DNA of 64,000 nucleotides from Legionella clemsonensis (GTDB lineage: Bacteria; Pseudomonadota; Gammaproteobacteria; Legionellales; Legionellaceae): contig NZ_CP016397.1 in the NCBI RefSeq assembly GCF_002240035.1, forward strand, positions 1,638,501 to 1,702,500, written 5' to 3'. Shown here piece by piece: positions 44,246 through 54,461 of this stretch. Position 1 is the first letter of the stretch. Each line of letters begins with the position of its first letter. The position numbers were made by a program, and so were the translations under genes. The notes beneath the pieces are model-generated. The model was not told the origin of the DNA, made no database searches, and was given only the letters and a program-made list of their open reading frames with translations.

Positions 44246-45558
44246 ATAATCAGAATCAAAAAAAATTAATTGACGCTTTAAACAACAAAATAGAACCATT
44301 CGATCCAACAGCAGCTGATTATACCTCTCTCTTAACTAAAATTGGCAACGCACGTTTTGTGATGCTCGGTGAAGCTACGCATGGAACTGAGGAGTTTTAC
44401 CAAAGCAGAATAGACATTACGCGCCGATTAATTGAGGAAAAAGGGTTCATGGCTGTTGCTATTGAAGGAGATTGGCCTGATGCTTATCGTGTCCATCGCT
44501 ATATTCAAAGCAATAAACAGCTATCAGAGGATGCAGAACAAGCACTGGAAGATTTTAAGCGATTTCCCACATGGATGTGGCGCAATACAACCATCCCTCC
44601 ATTTATTGAGTGGCTACGACGTTATAATAATGATTTGCCTCTAGGACAAGGAATTGGCTTTTATGGGCTTGATTTGTACAGTCTTAATACTTCCATGCAG
44701 GCTGTAATTGGTTATTTGATGCAGGTTGATCCAGAAGCAGCACAGCGAGCAAGAAAACGTTATGCTTGTTTTGATCATACTCAAATTGATCCGCAGACTT
44801 ATGGTTATTTAACCAATATTGGTTTAAAAAAATCATGCATTAATGAAGCCATTGCTGTTTTAGTTGAACTCCAACATCATGCCTTTAAATATATGCGTGA
44901 GGATGGACTAACCGCTGAAGATAATTATTTTTTTGCCACGCAAAATGCCCGTGTAATTAAGGATGCGGAGGCTTATTATCGAGCCATGTTCGAAGGACGT
45001 GCCTCTTCTTGGAATATTCGTGATAAACATATGGTCGAAACACTAGCCATTCTTGCTGATCATCTGGAAAATCGCTTTAATCGACCTGCAAAAATAGTTA
45101 TCTGGGCTCATAACTCCCACTTGGGCGATGCTCGTGCTACAGAAATGAGTGAACATGGCGAAATCAATATTGGACAGTTAGTTCGGGAGCAGCATGATAG
45201 AGACAGTTATGCACTTGGATTTTCTACCTACGAAGGCTATGTTACAGCTGCTAACGAATGGGGAGAGCCACCAGAACGCAAAAAAATCACTCCTGGATGT
45301 AAAAGTAGTTATGAGGAACTATTTCATCAATTAAAAGTGCATAATTTTTTATTAGATTTAACCCCTGAAGACCTTGAGCACTTTTTAAAAATTCCTCGAT
45401 TGCAACGCGCGATAGGTGTTATTTATCGGCCAGAAACAGAGCGTCTGAGTCATTATTTCTTTACTCATCTAACTTATCAGTTTGATGCTATTGTTCACTT
45501 TGATCACACCGAAGCTGTTGTTCCTCTCGATAATAATTCTGCATGGACTATCTATTAA
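44242..45558 (+). CDS. Erythromycin-esterase-like protein
   Basis: 438 residues. EreA/EreB-family motifs: FVMLGEATHGTEEFY (residues about 31-45, with the conserved Glu and His), AIEGDWPDAYRVHRYI, and WAHNSHLGDARATEM near 289-303. The start overlaps the hydrolase stop as ATGA with GAGGAG upstream. Despite the family name, most members outside resistance plasmids have no shown macrolide activity; the recurring context with a PRTase and a hydrolase points to a separate conserved role. Confidence 0.8.
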   Translation: MNNQNQKKLIDALNNKIEPFDPTAADYTSLLTKIGNARFVMLGEATHGTEEFYQSRIDITRRLIEEKGFMAVAIEGDWPDAYRVHRYIQSNKQLSEDAEQALEDFKRFPTWMWRNTTIPPFIEWLRRYNNDLPLGQGIGFYGLDLYSLNTSMQAVIGYLMQVDPEAAQRARKRYACFDHTQIDPQTYGYLTNIGLKKSCINEAIAVLVELQHHAFKYMREDGLTAEDNYFFATQNARVIKDAEAYYRAMFEGRASSWNIRDKHMVETLAILADHLENRFNRPAKIVIWAHNSHLGDARATEMSEHGEINIGQLVREQHDRDSYALGFSTYEGYVTAANEWGEPPERKKITPGCKSSYEELFHQLKVHNFLLDLTPEDLEHFLKIPRLQRAIGVIYRPETERLSHYFFTHLTYQFDAIVHFDHTEAVVPLDNNSAWTIY

Positions 45559-45617
45559 CTCTTAAGTAATCAATGTTCTATACTATGCTGAAATAAACCT
45601 CACCAGAAGAGAGTGCA

Positions 45618-46535
45618 ATGAAAGTGAATTACGTGATATGTGCTTCTCAGGAAGGATTTCACAAAATAGCTTACGCGGAGTGGGGTCTACCTGAAATAGA
45701 GGGCTCTGCAGTAATTTGTGTTCACGGTTTAACACGCAATCGTTGTGATTTCGATCCCTTGGCTCATTATCTAAGCAACCAGGGGCGCCATGTATTTTGT
45801 CCTGACATTGTCGGCCGCGGTGACAGTAGCTGGTTTAAAAATTCAAAGCATTACAACTTCCAACAATACATTAGCGATATGACAACCCTTATAGCAAGAA
45901 CAGGGGCCCATACCATTGACTGGATAGGTACCTCAATGGGAGGACTTATAGGAATGGCGATTGCCGCTTTACCTAATTCCCCTATTCGATCCTTAGTGTT
46001 AAATGATATTGGTCCACAAATTCCCGTTCATGCACTTTGGCGTTTAGGACACTATGTAGGGAAGCATCCAGAGTTTGTCAGTGAAGAAGATGCAAAGCGC
46101 TACTTTAAAACTATCTATGAAAGTTTTGGCAACTTAAGTGAAGAGCATTGGAATTATTTGACCACTCACAGTATTAAAGAGCGTTCTCCTGGTGTTTTTG
46201 TTGCCAAAATAGATCCTAATATTAAAGATTCAAAATCAAGTGGGCAATTCATTAAGGAGTTTTTTGTTAATCCTCACCGGGCCCTGGAAGGAATAATTTT
46301 TGACATCGACTTATGGTACCTGTGGCAAAAAGTTACCTGCCCCGTACTGGTTATCCGAGGTAAAAATTCCGATATGTTATTACCAGAACATATTAAACGG
46401 ATGCAACGAGGTCATCCTAATGTCGCTGTCATCGAAATAGAAAATGCAGGACATGCACCCATCTTATTTGAACCATCAGAGCATGAAAAAATTGCTGAGT
46501 GGTTAGCTACTAAAGGCAGTTCCTTATCCTATTAA
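45618..46535 (+). CDS. Alpha/beta hydrolase
   Basis: 305 residues. CVHGLTRNRCDFDPLAHYL (oxyanion region, near 36-54), nucleophile elbow GTSMGG (about 112-117), acid in VIRGKNSDMLLP and histidine in ENAGHAPILFEP. There is no signal peptide. Substrate unknown. It follows the Ere-like gene by 59 bp in the same direction and may belong to that operon. Confidence 0.8.
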   Translation: MKVNYVICASQEGFHKIAYAEWGLPEIEGSAVICVHGLTRNRCDFDPLAHYLSNQGRHVFCPDIVGRGDSSWFKNSKHYNFQQYISDMTTLIARTGAHTIDWIGTSMGGLIGMAIAALPNSPIRSLVLNDIGPQIPVHALWRLGHYVGKHPEFVSEEDAKRYFKTIYESFGNLSEEHWNYLTTHSIKERSPGVFVAKIDPNIKDSKSSGQFIKEFFVNPHRALEGIIFDIDLWYLWQKVTCPVLVIRGKNSDMLLPEHIKRMQRGHPNVAVIEIENAGHAPILFEPSEHEKIAEWLATKGSSLSY

Positions 46536-46657
46536 TTGATTTCTACTCCCCTTTTCTGTAGTATTCTATACCAAAGCTAATTTAGCTAAGCCCCACAAGT
46601 ATTGCTCGAACAATAACAATAAGAGTTGGGTTCAATAATCAATCTACGAGGTTGTTA

Positions 46658-46807
46658 ATGAAAACAAAAGTATTATTGTTAGGACTTTGTTGTTATCTAC
46701 ATTATAAATATTTAAAAGCCACCCGAAAAAAAATAACGCCTATTCGTATAAACCTTCAGGATTTAGCTTTGGCTATGGAGAGCTCATGGGAACAAACCCT
46801 CCATTAA
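46658..46807 (+). CDS. Possible 49-residue small protein
   Basis: An ATG preceded by GAGG eight bases upstream opens a 49-codon frame. The product has a short hydrophobic N-terminus (MKTKVLLLGLCCYLHY) followed by a basic then neutral tail ending WEQTLH. It could be a small membrane peptide. No homologue is recognised and the frame could be chance; it occupies an otherwise empty 540-bp gap. Confidence 0.3.
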   Translation: MKTKVLLLGLCCYLHYKYLKATRKKITPIRINLQDLALAMESSWEQTLH

Positions 46808-47073
46808 TCCATGAGATCCATGCTTAAAAATTTTTGATCTTTATTCAGTTTGCTCTAATATCATAAGATAGTATTATTGTTAAATAAAATGACAAGTATA
46901 ACTCGAGCACCTAATATTTTATCCGTACTTTATGCATTGGTTTTTGTATGAATTGGGGATGCACTAGCAATAAGAAAGGCTAAAAAACTTGCTTATAAAA
47001 CCAGACTTTAAAGCTGCATTTTAGAAACGATTAAATCAATTTCCCAAATTGCGTCATGTCGAAAGGAGACATT
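46808..47073. other. Intergenic region before the patatin gene
   Basis: AT-rich, with no credible gene or strong hairpin. It should hold the promoter for the patatin/membrane-protein pair. Confidence 0.35.
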
Positions 47074-48255
47074 ATGAGAAAGGAGCCTCAGATTAAACCA
47101 GCCTGGAATCGTGTTGCTTTTATATTTCAGGGCGGGGGAGCTTTGGGTGCGTTTCAAGTAGGGATCTACGAAGCACTACATAATGCAGGCTATGACCTTG
47201 ATTGGGTTAGTGGTATCTCTATTGGTGCGATCAATGCAGCAATTGTTGCAGGAAATAAACCAGAAGATCGAGTGGCAAAGCTCAAAGAATTTTGGCAAAT
47301 TATTACCACCCCTATACATTTTTCATGGTGGGATGACTATGTGGAAAATCTGGACATGAGACGTTGGTATAACCAATTTCATGCGCAAACTACCCTTCTT
47401 TTTGGACAGCCAGGATTTTTTCAGCCACGTTTAATTAACCCACATTTTATTTTAAATGCGACTCCTGATGATATTAGCTTTTATGACACCTCGTTGTTAA
47501 AAGAAACACTCGAACAGGTAATTGATTTTGATATTCTCAATAGCGGCAAAACACGACTAACCCTCTCTGCTGTTCGCATTGATAATGGTCAACAGGTTCT
47601 TTTTGATACCAAGCATCAAACACTCTCTCCGGAACATATTATGGCTAGTGGAGCCCTGCCTCCAGGGTTTCCGGCTGTTAAAATTGATGATGTGTATTAT
47701 TGGGATGGCGGTATTGTTAACAACACACCCATTGAGGTTATCCTAAATGATTTACCCCGTGTGAGTACATTGTGTTTCATGGTGCAACTTTTTGATCCCG
47801 AGAGCAAATTACCTTCAACACTGGATGAGATCGAATTGAAGAAAAAAGACATGACCTACGCCAGCCATTATAAACGCGTTATAAAATCCTTTTGTGAAGC
47901 GCATGATTTGCGTCATGCGATTTCTGAACTTTACAATATGTTACCGGAAGATATTAAAAATCAGGCAAAAGCAAGGGAAATACGTTCAATGGGCTGCAAA
48001 ACAATTATGACATTAGTAAGATTTCATCGACATGGCCTGGATACTGATTTGTCTTCAAAAGACTATGCTTTTTCACCCTTATCAATTAACGAAGGTATTC
48101 GATTAGGTTATGAGCAGGGTCAAGATGCTTTGAAACATTCACCATGGCTTCAATCTATTCCAGAAAATGTAGGTGCCGTTCTTTATGATGTAAGCCCACA
48201 TGAAGAAAAAGAAACACTTTTTAAACACGGTCATAAGAAAACAATCTCTTCTTAG
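47074..48255 (+). CDS. Patatin-like phospholipase with DUF3734 tail
   Basis: 393 residues from the ATG at 47074, which has AAAGGAG five bases upstream; an in-frame ATG six codons earlier overlaps that site. Patatin motifs: oxyanion loop FQGGGALGAFQVG (about 18-30), nucleophile GISIG (Ser near 51) and the catalytic-dyad Asp in YYWDGG (near 210). The C-terminal 150 residues resemble DUF3734. There is no signal peptide. It hydrolyses acyl esters; whether secreted is unknown. Confidence 0.85.
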   Translation: MRKEPQIKPAWNRVAFIFQGGGALGAFQVGIYEALHNAGYDLDWVSGISIGAINAAIVAGNKPEDRVAKLKEFWQIITTPIHFSWWDDYVENLDMRRWYNQFHAQTTLLFGQPGFFQPRLINPHFILNATPDDISFYDTSLLKETLEQVIDFDILNSGKTRLTLSAVRIDNGQQVLFDTKHQTLSPEHIMASGALPPGFPAVKIDDVYYWDGGIVNNTPIEVILNDLPRVSTLCFMVQLFDPESKLPSTLDEIELKKKDMTYASHYKRVIKSFCEAHDLRHAISELYNMLPEDIKNQAKAREIRSMGCKTIMTLVRFHRHGLDTDLSSKDYAFSPLSINEGIRLGYEQGQDALKHSPWLQSIPENVGAVLYDVSPHEEKETLFKHGHKKTISS

Positions 48256-48285
48256 CAGGTTAACTACAATAAAAAGGAGTTTGTC

Positions 48286-48711
48286 ATGTGTACTGCCAGA
48301 TGTATCCTTCATGGAATTATTGCTGGTATCGTTGCAGGTGTAGTTTTCGCAATTTTTTTATTGATGAGCGGTAGGATTGAGACATTGGGATCAGTCATCA
48401 ATATGCCCACCAAAACGGGAGGATTGTTGATTCATGCAGCTGTCAGCATTATTGCCGGTATTGTTTTTGCGCTTGTGTTAGGATGGCTTATACGTTCCTG
48501 GATAGCTGCTATTGTTTGGGGATTACTGTTTGGTTTTGGCATGTGGATAGTTGGACCAATGACTTTACTCCCCTATCTCACAGCAGGTACTTCTCTATTC
48601 TCTAAATGGACTCTTGTAGGCATTAAAGCCAATATTCCTCCTTTAATCGGCCATCTAATTTATGGTTTTGTGTTAGGCATTGTGTTTTATGCATTAAGAA
48701 GAAAAGCTTAG
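48286..48711 (+). CDS. Four-helix inner-membrane protein, unknown function
   Basis: 141 residues with four hydrophobic segments (about 10-28, 46-66, 68-88, 115-136), Gly-rich, ending in a basic RRKA. It begins 30 bp after the patatin gene with AAGGAG upstream, so is probably cotranscribed. I do not recognise the family. Confidence 0.6.
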   Translation: MCTARCILHGIIAGIVAGVVFAIFLLMSGRIETLGSVINMPTKTGGLLIHAAVSIIAGIVFALVLGWLIRSWIAAIVWGLLFGFGMWIVGPMTLLPYLTAGTSLFSKWTLVGIKANIPPLIGHLIYGFVLGIVFYALRRKA

Positions 48712-48730
48712 TGTTACAGTGATAAAAGCA

Positions 48731-48763
48731 TTCTTGTCCGCAATACGTGACTGCGGACAAGAA
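48731..48763 (+). terminator. Strong hairpin after the patatin operon
   Basis: TTCTTGTCCGCA (48731-48742) pairs perfectly with TGCGGACAAGAA (48752-48763) around a 9-nt loop. A T-run comes only 9 bases later, so it may act as terminator or as RNA 3'-end protection. Confidence 0.6.
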
Positions 48764-48830
48764 GATAACTGCTTTTTACTGTGGTATAAACTTTGCTTCC
48801 ATTTGCATCAGAGCTTAAATGAGGAGTCTC

Positions 48831-49968
48831 ATGCGCATACTTATTGTTGGTGCCGGTATTGCAGGATTAACTTTAGCCGCTTTACTCAAACAACGGGGGA
48901 TTAAAAGTGAGATTATTGAGCGGCAGCCTGATTTTGCTCACAGTGGTTATATGTTAGGCCTTTATCCGTTAGGCAGTAAAGTTTTATATGGTCTGGGACT
49001 GATGCAAAATTTCTTGGACTCAACCACCGCCGGTGATACCTATGTAATGTGTAATGGCGATGGTTCTGTTATTCAAGAATTAGCATTTCATGAGCTTTTT
49101 ACTCACTATGGACCTTACCGTTGCTGCTCCCGTAAAGCATTGATTGAAACGCTAATGAAAAGTTGTGAAGGATTAGCCATTAAATTCAATACTACAATAC
49201 AAACCCTCAATCAGTTTAACGCTAAAGTTCATGCCATTTTAACGGATGGCACCCAGGGAGAGTATGATCTTGTTGTCGGCGCCGACGGCATGCATTCCAG
49301 CGTTCGAAAATTAATTCTTACAGCAAAAGATTATAAATATTACGATACTGGCTGGGGTGGCTGGGTATGGTGGACTGATAGTGAAACGCTTAATAAAAAT
49401 GAAATAAGGGAATTTTGGGGAGCCGGTAATTTTTTTGGTATTTATCCGACAGAGGAAAAATTTGGTGTGATTGCCGCAGGCCCTACCTCAGAAAAAGAAA
49501 TAAAACCTTATGCCGGCCGTACTAAAGAGATTATAAAGCAATTTCCTGAACTGCATGCTCAATATCCAACAATTTTTTCACAATTACCTGCAGATAATGA
49601 AGACTCATTTTTTTATTGGCCGTTAAGCGATGTTCGTTCATAAAGATCGCGTTGTACTTTTGGGTGATGCCGCGGCAGGTTTTTTACCGACAGCAGGCAT
49701 TGGTGCTTCAATGGCGATGGAGTCTGCTGCTGTGCTTGCGGAAGAACTTTCCAGAACAGACAGAACTTATCTTCACTGGGCTTTGTCGCTTTATCAAAAA
49801 CGTCGACAGAAACGAGTGGAAAAGGCCCAAAACGATTCACGTCAACTGGCAAAATATATGTTCGTGAAATCGGAAGTTTGGGCCAAGTTAAGAAATAAAT
49901 TATTAAAATATTATTCTATTAAAAATATGGCTAAAGGAATTGATAAAAGTTTTCAGGAACCTATTTGA
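48831..49968 (+). pseudogene. FAD-dependent monooxygenase (PHBH-type), frameshifted
   Basis: The ATG at 48831 has GAGGAG five bases upstream (an in-frame ATG four codons earlier is less likely). The N-terminus MRILIVGAGIAGLTLAALL is a Rossmann fold, with DLVVGADGMHSSVRKL near residue 150. The frame stops at 49641-49643 after FFYWPLSDVRS, while the family continues there into the FAD motif VVLLGDAAAGFLPTAGIGASMAMES, found in the +1 frame up to 49968. Loss of two bases or gain of one near 49630 explains this. Aromatic hydroxylase-like; substrate unknown. Confidence 0.75.
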
Positions 49969-50098
49969 ATGGCTTATTTATACCATCAATTAACCGCGTA
50001 TAAGGACGTTGGGTTGAAAACAATCAACCAACGAGTATATACAATTAATAGTTGGGTGAAAGCACTCAAACCTGACGCGATGGGATTCCTATGCTGAA

Positions 50099-51646
50099 AT
50101 GAATCTTAATTCTACAAAACTCTATTATTATCTAATTCCTTCGTTGTTACTTGTTGCAACCATTTTCATTGAATGGCAACTAATTCTTGCTATTAACCAT
50201 TCGTTTTTCAGCTACTCTCTGGATGACCCCTATATCCATTTATCACTCGCCAAACATATTGGCATCGGTGAATATGGGGTTAATAAAGGGGAAGTTTCCA
50301 GCCCCTCATCGAGCATCCTATGGCCTTTTTTGCTTGCCCCATTTTCTTTTTTCTCCTTTTTTGAGTTCGTTCCTCTTATCTTAAACAGCCTTTTCTCTGG
50401 CCTTATTTTAATAGTTTTTATTTCAGTATGCCTATCTGTAGAGACTGACCAATCAAAAGTACACTGGAAAAATGTGGTGCTTTTTTGCTTGCTAATTCCT
50501 TCGCTTAATCTGATTGGCCTTATATTTTCAGGCATGGAACACTCCCTGCAAATGTTGTTGAGTGTTCTTATCATGGCGGGACTCATTGAAGAAAGCAGGA
50601 CACAACGTTATTCTAAATGGTTAGCCCTTGTTATCGTCCTGGCTCCTCTGGTACGGTACGAAACCTTGGCCATCGCTGTTCCTGCCTTGATTTTTCTATT
50701 TTACAGAGGACACCGAAGCGAAACTCTTATTACCAGTGTTATAATGCTGAGTCTGTTAGGGTTGTTCTCTCTATTTCTCTATTATATTGGTCAACCCCCT
50801 CTCACTGCCTCCATACTACTTAAAATTGATTTTGGCCATAACGTATCTTTGGGCGAAAAATTATTTGATGGATTTAGTCTAAATCTGACTCAACGTCAAG
50901 CGCTTATTTTTCTCATCCTGGCGTTCGGTTTAATAGTTATTATTGCTTTCTCTCAATGGGCTGCTGTTAAAAAACAATTATTAATTGTTGCTACTTCGGC
51001 GTTAATACTACATTTGGTTTTGGGTAGATTTAACTGGTTTCATCGCTATGAAGTGTACCTTTACGCAGCTGTTTTATTGCTCATTTTTTACCTTTATTTT
51101 GCTAATTATCATCAACTTAAAAATCCCATTCTTTGGTACATAATTTTTATAGGCGGCCTTATCTTTGGCAGTTATCCTTATTTCACAGTTTTGGCCAGTT
51201 TGCCAAAAGCAACAAACAATATCTATCATCAACAGTTCCAAATGCGAAGATTTGTACTGGAGTGGCTTAAGGGGCCAGTGGCGGTAAATGATATAGGCTG
51301 GATTTCTTTTAACAATCCTTATTATGTATTAGATCTCTGGGGGCTTGGAAACTATGAAAACTACCGAAAAAGAAGAAATAGAAAAGATCCTCTCTGGATG
51401 GATGAGGCTGTAAAAAAATCAGGTATTAAACTGGTTATGTTATATAACAACTGGTTTGATACGCTTCCCAGGAACTGGGTCTTGTTAGGTTGTTTATCTT
51501 TTTCAGGAGCTCGCGTATCAGCGGCAAATACAACAGTCTATTTTTATGCCACTGAGCAAAACTATGCTCCCGAGCTTAAACAAAAAATAAGTTTCTTTAT
51601 CAATACATTACCCCAGGAAGATAAATTTAAATTTAATTGTAAATAA
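50099..51646 (+). CDS. GT-C-like multi-pass membrane protein
   Basis: 515 residues with about ten to eleven membrane segments and a soluble C-terminal part. An acidic loop after the first segment, SYSLDDPYIHLSLAKHI, resembles the D-D/D-E motif of GT-C glycosyltransferases using lipid-linked sugars. The C-terminal segment contains WISFNNPYYVLDLWGLGNY. The start lacks a good ribosome-binding site. A role in envelope glycan transfer is inferred. Confidence 0.6.
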   Translation: MNLNSTKLYYYLIPSLLLVATIFIEWQLILAINHSFFSYSLDDPYIHLSLAKHIGIGEYGVNKGEVSSPSSSILWPFLLAPFSFFSFFEFVPLILNSLFSGLILIVFISVCLSVETDQSKVHWKNVVLFCLLIPSLNLIGLIFSGMEHSLQMLLSVLIMAGLIEESRTQRYSKWLALVIVLAPLVRYETLAIAVPALIFLFYRGHRSETLITSVIMLSLLGLFSLFLYYIGQPPLTASILLKIDFGHNVSLGEKLFDGFSLNLTQRQALIFLILAFGLIVIIAFSQWAAVKKQLLIVATSALILHLVLGRFNWFHRYEVYLYAAVLLLIFYLYFANYHQLKNPILWYIIFIGGLIFGSYPYFTVLASLPKATNNIYHQQFQMRRFVLEWLKGPVAVNDIGWISFNNPYYVLDLWGLGNYENYRKRRNRKDPLWMDEAVKKSGIKLVMLYNNWFDTLPRNWVLLGCLSFSGARVSAANTTVYFYATEQNYAPELKQKISFFINTLPQEDKFKFNCK

Positions 51647-51821
51647 TGCAGAATAAACGCCTCTAATAGCAAATAGATAATCTAATGGCAGGAATTCCCG
51701 CCAACTTCATAGATAGCGGTAGCAATGGTTTGCTGCCAGGATGATGAGTTGTAGCAGCTAGCATTGTGCCATACTTAACACAGACTATTTTCCTAATAAA
51801 GAAATAATTTGAAATAAATTC

Positions 51822-52820
51822 ATGGTTACTAAAGAATGGCTTAATTTAACACCTCAAGGTCTTTATTGCATACCTGGCAAGTTCTACATTGATCCTGTTG
51901 ATAAGGTAGAAAGTGCCATTATTACTCATGCACACAGTGACCATGCTTTGCCTGGTCATCACAAAATTTTAGCCAGTCCTGAAACGATAGCTATTATGCA
52001 ATTGCGCTACGGGAAAGAATCAACACTCCATTGGCAAAGCTTATCTTGTTTTAATTCTATTGTTATTAATCAGGTGAAGCTGACTTTTTTGCCTGCCGGG
52101 CATGTACTGGGAAGCGTACAGGTCGTGCTTGAATACGCCCATAACCGCATCACTATTTCTGGCGATTACAAACGCCGCTTTGACCCAACTTGCCTTCCTT
52201 TTGCAACATTACCCTGTGACCTTTTTGTTACTGAAGCAACATTTGGTTTGCCCATTTTTAAACATCCACCCATTGAAAATGAACTTAAAAAATTACTAGA
52301 TTCTCTGGCAACCTTCTCTACCTGCCACTTGGTAGGTGCGTACCCGTTAGGAAAGTGTCAGCGATTAATTAAGTCATTACGCGTATTGGGTTACGACGAA
52401 CCCATTTATCTGCATGGGGCATTGGTTAAACTGTGTCAGCTTTATGAATCATTCGGTATTTCACTTGGTGAGCTTAGGCTTGCCAGTACATTGGATGCAA
52501 AGTCTTCGGCTGGAAAAATAATATTGTGCCCACCTGCAGCCCTTAATGACAGATGGACACGGCGTTTTGGTAGTCTAGTTAAGGCATTTGCTTCAGGATG
52601 GATGCAAATTCGTGCCCGAGCTAAGCAAAAATCAGTCGAATTACCACTTATCATTTCTGATCATGCGGATTGGCCTGAATTGTTAACAACAATTGAGGAT
52701 ATTCAGCCTGAGGAAATCTGGGTGACTCATGGACAGGAAGAAGCATTAGTCTATCAAGCACTAAAAGAAGGCTATAAAGCACGCCCTTTACATCTTATGG
52801 GTTATGAGGATGAGGACTGA
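51822..52820 (+). CDS. Ligase-associated DNA exonuclease (MBL fold)
   Basis: 332 residues. The metallo-beta-lactamase motif is THAHSDHALPGHH (residues about 36-48), with PAGHVLGSVQVVLE and ISGDYKRRFD following, and SDHADWPELL near the C-terminus. This is the exonuclease that usually sits next to bacterial ATP-dependent DNA ligase genes; the ligase follows three bases later. Confidence 0.85.
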   Translation: MVTKEWLNLTPQGLYCIPGKFYIDPVDKVESAIITHAHSDHALPGHHKILASPETIAIMQLRYGKESTLHWQSLSCFNSIVINQVKLTFLPAGHVLGSVQVVLEYAHNRITISGDYKRRFDPTCLPFATLPCDLFVTEATFGLPIFKHPPIENELKKLLDSLATFSTCHLVGAYPLGKCQRLIKSLRVLGYDEPIYLHGALVKLCQLYESFGISLGELRLASTLDAKSSAGKIILCPPAALNDRWTRRFGSLVKAFASGWMQIRARAKQKSVELPLIISDHADWPELLTTIEDIQPEEIWVTHGQEEALVYQALKEGYKARPLHLMGYEDED

Positions 52821-52823
52821 ACA

Positions 52824-54401
52824 ATGAAAAAATTTGCTCAGCTATTAAACAGTCTTTATTTTTCATACAGCAATCTCGCCAAACTGCGCCTGTTACAAAA
52901 TTTTTTCGCGACGACCCCAGATCCTGAGCGAGGCTATGCCATTGCTATTTTGGCTGATACACATGAATTCCCTACTTTTACACGCGCCTTAATACGTGAA
53001 TTAATTGATGAACGCATTGATCATTATTTATTTTCCCTGGCCAATGATTATGTAGGTGATATCTCTGAAACATTGGCTTTAGCATGGCCTGAAGCAGTGA
53101 AGAAATTGCCTAAACTGCCAACGCTTACTGAGGTTATTCATACTCTTAATAAAATACCCGCAAGGCTAATGGCAGACTATCTTATTGAGTTATTGGATAA
53201 CGCTAACGTCATTGAACGTTGGGCGCTGTTAAAATTAGGTACAGGAAGTTTAAGAGTTGGGGTATCTGCTCGCTTTGTCAAAAAGGCATTGGCCCAGTAT
53301 GGAAAGGTCGATATTAAAGACATTGAACATGTTTGGCATGGTTTAAACCCCCCTTATATTGAACTATTTGCATGGCTTGAAGGAAAACAGGCTGCTCCCG
53401 AACTATCTGAAGCCGTTTTTTTTCATCCAGTGATGTTATCTCATCCTCTCAAAGAAAAAGATTTACCTTTAATTACTGCTGATATTTTTTTTGCTGAGCA
53501 TAAATATGATGGTATTCGAGTACAACTGGTCAGCAGCGCACAGAATAAAGCCCTTTACTCCCGCACTGGCGATAATATTAGTGGTTCATTTCCAGACGTG
53601 TTGCGTGAAATCAGTACTGATGTTGTGCTAGATGGTGAATTAGTCATTAAAAGTAAAACAGCTATCGGTAGTTTTAATGATTTGCAGCAGCGACTGAATC
53701 GGAAAAAAATTAGCGACAAGATTCTTAGAGAGCAACCTGCTGCTATCGTTTTATACGATATTTTACAAGAAGGCTCTACTGATTTTCGTAGCTTACCTTT
53801 AAAAGAACGACGCCAAAAACTTCAAGATTGGTATAGACGTCATCAGCCCTCAAATATGTGGTTATCTGAACTTTTATCCTTCAGCGACACAGAGAGTCTT
53901 CTTCAGTTAAAAGAAACCGTTCTTGCAGAGCAACACGTTGCGGTTGAGGGGTTGATGCTAAAACGCAAAAATAGTCCTTATATTGCTGGTAGACCAGTAG
54001 GACATTGGTATAAATGGAAAAGAGATCCTCATTTAATCGATGCCGTGTTGATGTACGCGCAACGGGGACATGGAAAGCGCTCCTCATTTTATTCCGATTA
54101 TACGTTTGGCCTGTGGCAAGGGAACAGGTTGTTGCCTATTGGCAAAGCCTATTTTGGCTTCACTGATGAAGAATTATATCAATTAGACAAATGGATTCGT
54201 CATCATACCCTGCACCACTATGGACCGGTGAGAGAGGTGGAAAAAGCGCTGGTTTTTGAAGTGGCATTTGATGCCGTGAATTTTTCCTCGCGCCACAAAT
54301 CAGGCGTAGCGTTGCGTTTTCCACGAATCAACCGGATCCGCTGGGACAAGCCCGCTACTGAAGCAGATCAGCTGGAAACACTTTTAGCGCTTATTAACTA
54401 A
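52824..54401 (+). CDS. ATP-dependent DNA ligase
   Basis: 525 residues. The N-terminal domain matches the bacterial ATP-dependent DNA ligase N-region; the nucleotidyl lysine is in EHKYDGIRVQL (near 228-238), with motif III LDGELV, motif IV VEGLMLKRK (near 375) and motif V YKWKRD. It joins DNA ends in repair. The helicase and phosphoesterase that often complete this four-gene set are absent; repeats follow instead. Confidence 0.88.
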   Translation: MKKFAQLLNSLYFSYSNLAKLRLLQNFFATTPDPERGYAIAILADTHEFPTFTRALIRELIDERIDHYLFSLANDYVGDISETLALAWPEAVKKLPKLPTLTEVIHTLNKIPARLMADYLIELLDNANVIERWALLKLGTGSLRVGVSARFVKKALAQYGKVDIKDIEHVWHGLNPPYIELFAWLEGKQAAPELSEAVFFHPVMLSHPLKEKDLPLITADIFFAEHKYDGIRVQLVSSAQNKALYSRTGDNISGSFPDVLREISTDVVLDGELVIKSKTAIGSFNDLQQRLNRKKISDKILREQPAAIVLYDILQEGSTDFRSLPLKERRQKLQDWYRRHQPSNMWLSELLSFSDTESLLQLKETVLAEQHVAVEGLMLKRKNSPYIAGRPVGHWYKWKRDPHLIDAVLMYAQRGHGKRSSFYSDYTFGLWQGNRLLPIGKAYFGFTDEELYQLDKWIRHHTLHHYGPVREVEKALVFEVAFDAVNFSSRHKSGVALRFPRINRIRWDKPATEADQLETLLALIN

Positions 54402-54461
54402 TTAAAACTTGTTATAAGAAGGACAAGATCACTTTGAACACGATTATTCTGCGCAAGTTAC

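Noticed and set aside
44242-45558. Calling the erythromycin-esterase-like gene a macrolide resistance gene
   Set aside because: The family is broad and mostly uncharacterised; the PRTase/hydrolase context argues against a dedicated resistance cassette.
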